A stretch of 6,589 nucleotides of DNA from Chloroflexota bacterium (GTDB taxonomy: Bacteria > Chloroflexota > Anaerolineae > Anaerolineales > Villigracilaceae): assembly GCA_021823555.1 (NCBI GenBank), contig JAKANW010000165.1, positions 1-6,589 on the forward strand, in the 5' to 3' direction. The notes below the pieces were generated by a model. The model made no database searches. It was not told the origin of the DNA and worked only from the letters and a program-made list of their open reading frames with translations. The first letter of the stretch is position 1; every line of letters begins with the position of its first letter. Of this stretch, positions 1 to 5,497 are shown piece after piece. A program made the position numbers and the translations under genes.

Positions 1-123
1 CGGTTGTGTATCACGTACAAAGAGCAGGAACATCAGGAGACCAATCAGGATCAAAACAATGCCGGTGGTCACTCGGCGCTGGTTGATTATCGCGTTAGGT
101 CGGGAAAGAGTATTGGCTGTCAT
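1..123 (-). CDS. BMP-type ABC importer, second permease subunit (NupQ-like), N-terminal fragment
   Basis: Only the first 41 codons are in the window; the frame is open to the left edge, so the gene continues beyond it. The visible protein starts MTANTLSRPN, has a basic stretch (INQRR, about residues 14-18), then one hydrophobic helix (about residues 20-36, GIVLILIGLLMFLLF). This is a positive-inside N-terminus followed by a first membrane segment. The ATG at 121-123 is preceded by GGGAGG at 135-140, 11 nt away. It begins 17 nt after the stop of the first permease gene, so the two are surely co-transcribed. The assignment as the second membrane subunit (COG1079, BPD_transp_2 family) rests mainly on gene order: lipoprotein, ATPase, permease, permease is the standard order of nupNOPQ-type nucleoside importers. 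The fragment contains no diagnostic motif, so the family call is an inference from context. Confidence 0.75.
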   Translation of the reverse strand, partial: MTANTLSRPNAIINQRRVTTGIVLILIGLLMFLLFVRDTQP

Positions 124-140
124 GTTGTTCTCTGCCTCCC

Positions 141-1409
141 CTATTTTCCCCAGCCGCGGGTGAGCACAGTTTGGACGCCGCCCCCGGCGCGGATGCGGTA
201 CAGGCCGCGGATGATGGCCGGAGCGGCTACAAAGATGATCACCAGACCCTGAATGATGGAGATGATATGGATGGGGATGCCGGCCAGCGATTGCATGCTG
301 GTCGCTCCGCTTCGCAGGACGCCGAACAGGAGCGCCGCCAGCACCACGCCGACCGGGTTGCTCTTGCCTAACAGGGCCAGCGCGATGGAGTCGAAACCGT
401 ACCCGGCGGAAAAGCCCTGACCTACCCAATGGTCCGTGCCGAGCACCTGGGCTGCTCCTGCCAGCCCGGCCAGCGCGCCGCTCAGGGTCATTACCAGCAC
501 AAAGTTGCGGAATACGCTCATACCAGCATATTTGGCGGCATCCGGGTTGCTGCCCAGGGCGCGGATCTCAAATCCAAACGTGGTTTTGAACAAGAGCCAA
601 TACACCAGCACCGCAACCAGCAGTGCAAGCGGAAAGCCCCAGTTGAAGCGCAAGGGTTCGGGGAAAAAGCGTGGCAATTCCGCAGAAGCTTCGATAGTTG
701 GCGTCACCGGGCGGTAGCCGCTGGATTTCATCGGGCCGCTCAAAAGCCAGTCGCTTAAACGAAACGCAACGTAGTTCATCATAATGGTGTTGACCACTTC
801 ATGAGCGCCAAATTTGGCTTTGAGAAAACCTGGGATCGCGCCCCACACAGCTCCGGCAGCGGCGCCTCCCAAAATGGCGAGCGGCAGGTGGATAAACCAC
901 GGCAGTCCCACGATGGCGTAGCCGACATAAGCGGAGCCAAGAGCGCCTATGTAAAACTGGCCTTCCGCGCCGATGTTGAACAATCCGCACTGGAAGCCAA
1001 TCGCCACAGCCAACCCGGCAAAAATGTAGGGAGTGGCTGTCACCAAGCTTTCGGTGATGGGGTAAAAGGCCTTGAGCAGGGGCTTGGTATCGCCGGTCGC
1101 AAAGTAGTTCTGGAACCCGGCGATCATGTCTGCCGGCTTGCCAAGCGAACCGCCGAACAATGCACTGTAACCGGCGATGACCGCGTCCCATGAGGCTTTG
1201 AAAGCGGCCAGGGGGTTGTGGAAGAAATTGCCCCAGGCGGCGACCGCCGCGTCGTTCGTAATGGCAATGACGATTCCGCCAATCACCAGGCCGGTAAAGA
1301 CGGCCAGCACAGGCAACAACAGGTTATCCACCATGGCGGGATTGCGATTCCCCTCGGATGCAGGTTTTGTTTTCTGTTGTTCTTTATTTTTCACTTCGGT
1401 GTCGGTCAT
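141..1409 (-). CDS. BMP-type nucleoside ABC importer, first permease subunit (NupP/YufP-like)
   Basis: A 422-residue inner-membrane permease of the branched-chain/ribose type (BPD_transp_2, COG4603). With the second permease it would form the channel of a nucleoside-class importer. After a charged cytoplasmic tail (residues 1-27) there are about eight to nine hydrophobic segments (near 30-51, 120-138, 140-165, 168-192, 258-274, 302-324, 338-364, 383-401). Family hallmarks visible are NIGAEGQF (145-152), GAHEVVNTIMMNY (201-213, the region expected to contact the ATPase), FEIRALGSNPDAAKYAG (280-296) and GYGFDSIALALLGKSNP (336-352). A loop of about 65 residues (52-117) follows the first helix. 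The ATG at 1407-1409 has AGGAG at 1415-1419, five bases away and overlapping the ATPase stop codon, so translation is probably coupled. M26 is a possible but less likely later start. Family assignment is firm; the substrate (nucleosides) is inferred from the family and the BMP partner. Confidence 0.93.
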   Translation of the reverse strand: MTDTEVKNKEQQKTKPASEGNRNPAMVDNLLLPVLAVFTGLVIGGIVIAITNDAAVAAWGNFFHNPLAAFKASWDAVIAGYSALFGGSLGKPADMIAGFQNYFATGDTKPLLKAFYPITESLVTATPYIFAGLAVAIGFQCGLFNIGAEGQFYIGALGSAYVGYAIVGLPWFIHLPLAILGGAAAGAVWGAIPGFLKAKFGAHEVVNTIMMNYVAFRLSDWLLSGPMKSSGYRPVTPTIEASAELPRFFPEPLRFNWGFPLALLVAVLVYWLLFKTTFGFEIRALGSNPDAAKYAGMSVFRNFVLVMTLSGALAGLAGAAQVLGTDHWVGQGFSAGYGFDSIALALLGKSNPVGVVLAALLFGVLRSGATSMQSLAGIPIHIISIIQGLVIIFVAAPAIIRGLYRIRAGGGVQTVLTRGWGK

Positions 1410-1417
1410 GGGAGCTC

Positions 1418-2989
1418 CTAGAAGACTCGCTCTGCTTCGGTACGTTCAGCGGGTTTGGGAGCGGACTTGGCCGCTTCCTCAGGCTTGAGACCAGCCATCA
1501 GTAATCCAAGATATTCCTTGCTGGCTTTGCTGGCTTCGACAATGTCAATGATCTGGCCGCGATACATGACTGCGATCCGGTCGGAAAGAGCCATGATCTC
1601 GTCCAACTCTGACGAGACTACCAGGACCGCTGTGCCTTCGTCGCGTTTTTCGATGATGCGGCTGTGGATGTACTCTATCGAACCAACATCCAAACCGCGG
1701 GTGGGCTGGGAGGCGATCAGCAATTGGATTGGACGCGAGAACTCGCGTCCGACAATGACCTTTTGCTGGTTCCCGCCCGAAAGAGTGGACGCGTTTACGT
1801 AAACGTTGGGCGTGCGGACGTCAAACTGTTTAATCAGGTTTTCGCCATTGTTGACGATCACATTATGTTGCAGGGAAATGCCCTTTGCAAATGGCGGCAG
1901 GTAGTAATTGCAGAGGACAAAATTATCGTAGAGGGGGAAGGAAAGCAATAAGCCATGTTTCTGGCGATCCTCCGGGATATGCGCCACGCCGCGTTCGATG
2001 ATGGTTCGCGGGGTTGTATGATGGACGGGTTTTCCAAGCAGGACCATTGTCCCGGATTCGGCTGGCCGGAGGCCAGTCAGGGCGTAAACCAGTTCGGTTT
2101 GCCCATTGCCTTGTACGCCCGCCACGCCCAGCACTTCGCCTTTGTGGACCGTGAACGAGACGCCATTGACAACCATGTTGCCGCGTTCATCGCGCACATA
2201 TAAATCCTTGACTTCGAGGGCGACATCTTTGGGCTGGGCTGGTTTCTTGTTGACCACCAGGTTCACTTCACGCCCGACCATCATGCTGGCCAATTTTTCG
2301 GGGGTGACTTCCTTCGGTGAAACGGTACCCACTGTCCGTCCGAGGCGTAGAACCGTGATCCGGTCCGCAACGGCCATGACCTCTTTCAGCTTGTGGGTAA
2401 TGAAGATGATGGATTTGCCCTTGTCAATCAGGGTTTGCAGGATCTTGAAAAGTCCCTCCACTTCTTGCGGGGTGAGCACGGCGGTCGGTTCATCCAGGAT
2501 AAGGATGTCGGCTGCGCGGTAGAGCACTTTGATGATCTCCACGCGCTGCTGGATGCCGACGGGCAGGTCTTTGATGTAGGCATCCGGGTTCACTTCCAGG
2601 CCGTATTGCTCTGAAATTTCGCGGATGTGTTTGGCCACCCTAGCCTTGTCGAGGAAAAGCCCGTTCTTTGTCGATTCCACGCCAAGCATCACATTCTCGG
2701 TGACGGTCATCACGGGGATGAGCATGAAGTGCTGGTGCACCATACCCACCCCGCGCGCGATGGCGTCATTGGGACTTTCGATTTCAGCCAGTTGATCGCG
2801 CACTAGGATCTCACCCTTGTCGGGCCTGTACAAGCCGTACAGGATGTTCATCAGCGTGGTCTTGCCCGCGCCGTTCTCCCCGAGCAGGGCATGGATCTCT
2901 CCTTGCTCCAATGAGAGGTTGACATTATCGTTTGCCAGCACGCCGGGGAATGACTTGGTAATCCCGCGCAATTCCAGAACAGTCGTCAT
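1418..2989 (-). CDS. BMP-type nucleoside ABC importer, tandem ATP-binding protein (NupO/YufO-like)
   Basis: A 523-residue cytoplasmic protein with two fused ABC ATPase domains (COG3845, same architecture as RbsA/MglA). Domain 1 has an intact Walker A (GENGAGKTT, 37-45), Q-loop (VHQHFM, 84-89), the family's altered signature LPVGIQQR (142-149), Walker B with catalytic Glu (ILILDEPTA, 162-170) and the switch His (THK, H199). Domain 2 is asymmetric: its P-loop region reads GVQGNGQTE (291-299) with no GKT, its signature LSGGNQQK is intact (403-410), and its Walker B reads LLIASQPTRGLD (423-434) with Gln in place of Glu. The IA(A/S)QPTRG variant is what I recall for NupO-type proteins, so this is not decay. 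The start is taken at ATG 2987-2989 because AGGAG lies 6 nt upstream; an in-frame TTG at 3002-3004 would add five residues but would sit on top of that site. A Pro/Ala/Glu/Lys-rich tail (about 501-523) ends the protein. Confidence 0.95.
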   Translation of the reverse strand: MTTVLELRGITKSFPGVLANDNVNLSLEQGEIHALLGENGAGKTTLMNILYGLYRPDKGEILVRDQLAEIESPNDAIARGVGMVHQHFMLIPVMTVTENVMLGVESTKNGLFLDKARVAKHIREISEQYGLEVNPDAYIKDLPVGIQQRVEIIKVLYRAADILILDEPTAVLTPQEVEGLFKILQTLIDKGKSIIFITHKLKEVMAVADRITVLRLGRTVGTVSPKEVTPEKLASMMVGREVNLVVNKKPAQPKDVALEVKDLYVRDERGNMVVNGVSFTVHKGEVLGVAGVQGNGQTELVYALTGLRPAESGTMVLLGKPVHHTTPRTIIERGVAHIPEDRQKHGLLLSFPLYDNFVLCNYYLPPFAKGISLQHNVIVNNGENLIKQFDVRTPNVYVNASTLSGGNQQKVIVGREFSRPIQLLIASQPTRGLDVGSIEYIHSRIIEKRDEGTAVLVVSSELDEIMALSDRIAVMYRGQIIDIVEASKASKEYLGLLMAGLKPEEAAKSAPKPAERTEAERVF

Positions 2990-2995
2990 AACATG

Positions 2996-3000
2996 CTCCT
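2996..3000 (-). promoter_or_regulatory. Ribosome binding site deciding the ATPase start
   Basis: AGGAG with a 6-nt spacer to the ATG at 2987-2989. This favours that ATG over the upstream TTG at 3002-3004, which has no such site in front of it. Confidence 0.75.
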
Positions 3001-3030
3001 GCAATGATTTATGCGCCAGAAACAGAACGC

Positions 3031-3079
3031 TTGCAGCGACTTCCCAATTCTAACGTATCTTATTGGGCTGCCGCTGCAA
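3031..3079 (-). other. Large imperfect hairpin in the leader of the ATPase gene
   Basis: Two nested perfect inverted repeats share one axis: TTGCAGCG/CGCTGCAA (3072-3079 with 3031-3038) and CCCAAT/ATTGGG (3062-3067 with 3043-3048), around a 13-nt loop. Between them, one C-G pair and one G-U pair can form in the minus-strand transcript only (A-C on the other strand), plus a 2x2 internal loop. The total is about 16 pairs. The hairpin lies between the terminator of the lipoprotein gene and the ATPase ribosome binding site. It is not followed by a clean U-run, so a role in mRNA stability, processing or regulation is more likely than simple termination. The function is unknown. Confidence 0.55.
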
Positions 3080-3087
3080 ATTTTCCG

Positions 3088-3130
3088 ATTAAGATAGAAA
3101 GAGGGCCAGGGAATGATTTCCCCGGCCCTC
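3088..3130 (-). terminator. Rho-independent terminator or attenuator after the BMP lipoprotein gene
   Basis: On the minus strand, GAGGGCC (3124-3130) and GGGAA/TTCCC pair with GGCCCTC (3101-3107) through a 12-pair stem with one C-A mismatch and a 4-nt loop (3114-3117). A T-rich tail TTTCTATCTT follows (3091-3100). It begins 14 nt after the lipoprotein stop codon. The genes after it belong to the same importer, so it probably acts as a leaky terminator that sets a high ratio of binding protein to membrane subunits. The T-tract is interrupted by C and A, which fits partial readthrough. Confidence 0.75.
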
Positions 3131-3144
3131 GCGAACGGATAGAT

Positions 3145-4305
3145 TTACTTGGGCATCGTGATCTTGCCGGCGATGATGTCGGCTTTGATCTGATCAAGCT
3201 CAGCCTGCAGCGTGGCAGGAACCTTGCTTTCGAAATCGTGGAACGGGGCGAGGCCCACACCACCATTTTCGAGGGTGCTGTTGTAGACGCCACCCTTGAA
3301 TTGCCCGGTCTGGGCGAGCTTGATGGTGTCGAACACAGCCACATTGATGTTCTTCATCACGCTGGTCAGCTCGACGCTCTGATATTCAGCGGCGGAGACG
3401 TACCAGTCGGTATCAACTCCCACGATCAGGCACTTGCCGGTCTCTTTGCAGACAGCGGCGGAGCCGAGACCAACGGGGCCGGCGACGGGCATGATGATGT
3501 CGGCGCCTTCCTGCATCAGGGACTCGGCGAACTTGCGGCCATCATCGGTGGAGTCAAAGTTGCCGGTGAACAGGCCGTCATTCTTGGCGGTGTCCCAACC
3601 AAGCACCTGGACCTTGGTACCCTTCTGCTGGTTGTAATATTCAACACCAGCCTGGAAACCCTTCATGAAGATGGTCACGGGCGGGATGTTGATGCCGCCA
3701 AAGGTACCAACCTTGCCGGTCTGGGTCATGGAGGCTGCGGCGTATCCAGCCAGGAAGGCAGCCTGGTCGGTCTGGAAGGTGAGTCCCAGAACGTTGGGGA
3801 TCTCGGTCGCGGAACCGCAGTCCTTGCCTTCGACAGAGGTGCCGAAGCAGTCAGGATAGGAGTAGTCCACGATGGCGAACTTGGTATCGGGATTGGCCTT
3901 GGCGGCAGTGGCGGTATCCACGCCGAGCAGGAAGCCGACGGTTACGATCAGGTCGGTCTTCTCATCCAGGAACTGCTGGATGTTCTTGGCGTAATCGGAC
4001 TGCTGCTTGGATTCCAAATATTTGCCCTCCACGCCCAATTGGGCGATGGCATCCTGGACACCCTTCCAAGCGCTGGCGTTGAAGGATTTGTCATCCACAC
4101 CACCGAGATCGGTCACTTCGCCGACTTTGAATTGTACAGGAGCCTGTGTAGCGGGAGCGGCGGTCGCGGGGGCCTGTGTGGCGGGAGCTTGCGTAGCGGG
4201 AGCCTGTGTGGCAGGCGCGGGAGCCTGCGTGGCGGGGGTACCGCAGGCGGTCAGGATCATGGACGCAATCATCAAGGCGGCCACGATGTAATACAGCTTC
4301 TTCAT
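3145..4305 (-). CDS. BMP-family substrate-binding lipoprotein of a nucleoside ABC importer (BmpA/PnrA/NupN-like)
   Basis: A 386-residue extracytoplasmic lipoprotein that captures the ligand for the downstream ATPase and permeases. The lipoprotein signal is clear: KK after Met, a hydrophobic core (5-18) and lipobox LTAC with Cys at 21. Residues 22-57 form a flexible linker of APATQ repeats. The BMP domain (PF02608) runs from about 59 to 380. It opens with the signature VTDLGGVDDKSFNASAWKG (64-82) and also shows DYAKNI (104-109), FLAGYAA, GVDTDW (296-301) and TSVMKN (314-319), the last two in expected ligand-pocket regions. Known relatives bind purine nucleosides. The start ATG 4303-4305 has GAGGAG nine bases upstream and gives a perfect signal peptide; the frame is open further upstream to a TTG at 4407, but that extension (34 residues) would block the signal peptide. 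It is the first gene of the importer operon, with its own likely promoter and a terminator behind it. Confidence 0.95.
   Translation of the reverse strand: MKKLYYIVAALMIASMILTACGTPATQAPAPATQAPATQAPATQAPATAAPATQAPVQFKVGEVTDLGGVDDKSFNASAWKGVQDAIAQLGVEGKYLESKQQSDYAKNIQQFLDEKTDLIVTVGFLLGVDTATAAKANPDTKFAIVDYSYPDCFGTSVEGKDCGSATEIPNVLGLTFQTDQAAFLAGYAAASMTQTGKVGTFGGINIPPVTIFMKGFQAGVEYYNQQKGTKVQVLGWDTAKNDGLFTGNFDSTDDGRKFAESLMQEGADIIMPVAGPVGLGSAAVCKETGKCLIVGVDTDWYVSAAEYQSVELTSVMKNINVAVFDTIKLAQTGQFKGGVYNSTLENGGVGLAPFHDFESKVPATLQAELDQIKADIIAGKITMPK
4141..4236 (-). repeat. 15-bp tandem repeats encoding the APATQ linker
   Basis: Six imperfect 15-bp units lie head to tail (4141-4155, 4156-4170, 4171-4185, 4186-4200, 4201-4215, 4222-4236), with a 6-bp insert CGCGGG at 4216-4221 before the last. 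On the plus strand the unit is close to AGCCTGTGTGGCGGG; the second unit is the most diverged. It encodes the Ala/Pro/Thr/Gln linker between the lipidated Cys and the BMP domain. Unit length is a multiple of three, so changes in copy number would alter tether length without breaking the frame. Confidence 0.9.
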
Positions 4306-4418
4306 GTGATTCTTCTCCTCAAAGGAAGTAATGAAATAGAATGGTTTTTTAGGTTCCAGGCGATTGATAAGGTAGTCTTGCGGGCGCACCTCCTTGTAAA
4401 GTAACAAACAGTATTCAT
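4302..4418 (-). CDS. Possible 38-residue leader peptide (uncertain)
   Basis: An ATG at 4416-4418, preceded directly by AGGGAAGG, opens a 38-codon frame whose TGA (4302-4304) overlaps the ATG of the BMP lipoprotein gene as ATGA, the classic layout of translational coupling. The peptide begins MNTVCYFTRRCARK, contains a Trp (21) and ends basic (PLRRRIT); it has no recognisable domain and no clear signal peptide. Codons 9-10 are AGG AGG, rare arginine codons that also form a strong Shine-Dalgarno-like sequence (4389-4395). The start lies only about 8-12 nt from the predicted transcription start. It could be a regulatory leader peptide that couples or stalls translation. Equally, it may be a chance open frame in an untranslated leader: 38 codons is not long, and the overlap could be accidental. 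Confidence 0.2.
   Translation of the reverse strand: MNTVCYFTRRCARKTTLSIAWNLKNHSISLLPLRRRIT
4315..4320 (-). promoter_or_regulatory. Ribosome binding site deciding the BMP lipoprotein start
   Basis: GAGGAG with a 9-nt spacer to the ATG at 4303-4305. It supports the start that gives a proper lipoprotein signal and argues against the upstream in-frame TTG at 4405-4407. Confidence 0.75.
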
Positions 4419-4433
4419 CCTTCCCTGCGTGCT

Positions 4434-4462
4434 AGTATAAAGCCTAACAGTGCATTGTGCAA
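4434..4462 (-). promoter_or_regulatory. Sigma70-like promoter of the nucleoside importer operon
   Basis: On the minus strand, TTGCAC (4457-4462) is followed after exactly 17 nt by TATACT (4434-4439), five of six matches to the -10 consensus. The -35 is weaker (TTG conserved). Transcription would start near 4426-4430, about 120 nt before the lipoprotein gene. The upstream gene has no convincing terminator, so readthrough from it is also possible. Five of the six -35 bases lie in one arm of a 12-bp inverted repeat. Confidence 0.45.
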
Positions 4463-4527
4463 GGACGGACAAACTCGGCGTTATTTTGGCCGTTCTGGTG
4501 AAACACCCGTCAAGATCCGTCCTTGCA
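4458..4527. repeat. Perfect 12-bp inverted repeat spanning gene end and promoter
   Basis: TGCAAGGACGGA at 4458-4469 and its exact reverse complement at 4516-4527 are separated by 46 nt. One arm lies in the last codons of the BMP-like gene and the other covers most of the -35 box of the importer promoter. The spacer contains the upstream stop codon and two small potential hairpins (CGGC/GCCG at 4476-4479 and 4489-4492; GGTG/CACC at 4497-4500 and 4504-4507), so the RNA could fold into a branched structure. No T-run follows. It may be a two-site operator or an mRNA 3'-end structure. Confidence 0.6.
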
Positions 4528-5497
4528 AAAGGTCTATGTATATCTCCTGTATTTTCTTTTTCACGTCATCTGGCACGCGCGGGTCCAGATCGTGATAAGG
4601 TGCCATCCCAATCTGGCCGGTAATCTTCGGCGGGTGCTGTCCATTTTTGATGGCGGGGATTGCGTTATAAATTCCCTGGCTGGCATCTGGAAGTATGGAT
4701 GTGATCAGGAATAGATCCGTCTCACGCGTGACGTAGAACTGGTCCTGCTCCGAGCCGATGGCGTACACTTGCTCTTCGGCCGCGGCCTGCAAGGCGCCCT
4801 CACCCGTGCCTCCGCCCACACCAAAGATCACGTCCGCGCCTTGGCGGACCATGCTGAGGGCGGTGTCCTGTCCCCAGGTGGGGTCGTTGAACAAGTCGTC
4901 GCGGCTGCCACTGTCGCGAAAATTGACCGAAGTTTTGACTTTTTTGTCCACGTAATATGCGCCGGCCCGGAAGCCATCACAAGTCCGCCAAACCGAGTCT
5001 ATCCCCGAAGTTTCACATACCGCGCTGATGCGACTGGTTTTAGTCATCAGGGCGGCCAGTGCACCGGCCAGAAACCCGGCGTAATCTTCAGGGAAGATCA
5101 TGGCGGTGAAGTTTGGTCGCGACGGGTCCGGGAGTTGGTCCAGGCCCATAAAAACGGTGGCAGGATGCAGGTCCGCGGCCTGAAGCGTGTCATCGCGCAT
5201 GCCTGCTCCGCTGGTGACGATCAAATCGTATCCATCCTGTACGAAGGCCACAATATTCTTGGCGTAATCGCGGCTATCGTTTGACTCGATGTAAGCCGCA
5301 TATTGGATCAATCCGTCTGCCTGGGCGCGCTGGATGCCCAACCAGGCTGATTGGTTAAGCCCGTAATCCTGCAGACCTGCTGCATCGGTCACAAATCCGA
5401 CACAGAATACGTCTGGCCGCGCGCAATCCGGCTTGGAGGGACTGCACGCGGCCCCAAAAAAGGAAAGGAAAAGTAGAAGGGAGACGCTGCGATTCAT
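4481..5497 (-). CDS. Divergent BMP-family lipoprotein coupled to an MFS transporter
   Basis: A 338-residue paralogue of the neighbouring binding protein. The N-terminus has a hydrophobic stretch (5-17) and a probable lipobox GAAC with Cys at 18; Gly at -3 is atypical, and there is no repeat linker. The BMP fold (PF02608) is recognisable over about residues 32-328: GFVTDAAGLQDYGLNQSAW (34-52), DYAKNI (77-82), FLAGALAALMTKT (142-154), GADVIFGVGGG (220-230) and MAPYHDLDPRVPDDV. Compared with the neighbour, the pocket differs: GVDTDW is GSEQDQ (248-253) and TSVMKN is TSILPD (266-271), so the lysine is replaced by proline. C25/C32 and C161/C173 could form disulfides. Its ATG overlaps the MFS stop as ATGA and has no good ribosome binding site, implying coupled translation. 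It may bind a different ligand or act as a sensor like Med; I infer it is not simply a second copy serving the ABC importer. Confidence 0.88.
   Translation of the reverse strand: MNRSVSLLLFLSFFGAACSPSKPDCARPDVFCVGFVTDAAGLQDYGLNQSAWLGIQRAQADGLIQYAAYIESNDSRDYAKNIVAFVQDGYDLIVTSGAGMRDDTLQAADLHPATVFMGLDQLPDPSRPNFTAMIFPEDYAGFLAGALAALMTKTSRISAVCETSGIDSVWRTCDGFRAGAYYVDKKVKTSVNFRDSGSRDDLFNDPTWGQDTALSMVRQGADVIFGVGGGTGEGALQAAAEEQVYAIGSEQDQFYVTRETDLFLITSILPDASQGIYNAIPAIKNGQHPPKITGQIGMAPYHDLDPRVPDDVKKKIQEIYIDLLQGRILTGVSPERPK

Noticed and set aside
799..1191. Overlapping open frames on both strands within the first permease gene (about 130 codons each)
   Set aside because: Both are shadows of the permease reading frame, with arginine/histidine-rich or otherwise domain-free translations.
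3004..4404. 466-codon plus-strand open frame opposite the BMP lipoprotein gene
   Set aside because: It is antisense to a convincing gene. Its Gly/Ser/Arg-rich stretch is just the reverse of the APATQ linker repeats, it shows no domain, and it has no promoter or ribosome binding site of note.
4306..4407. Upstream in-frame extension of the BMP lipoprotein to a TTG at 4405-4407
   Set aside because: It would put 34 hydrophilic residues in front of an ideal lipoprotein signal peptide, and GAGGAG sits correctly for the ATG at 4303-4305.
4306..4430. A known riboswitch (purine, preQ1 or similar) in the importer leader
   Set aside because: I looked for conserved cores and saw only weak pairing (AAGG/CCTT around 4369-4395) and an A-run; nothing matches a known aptamer well enough to report.
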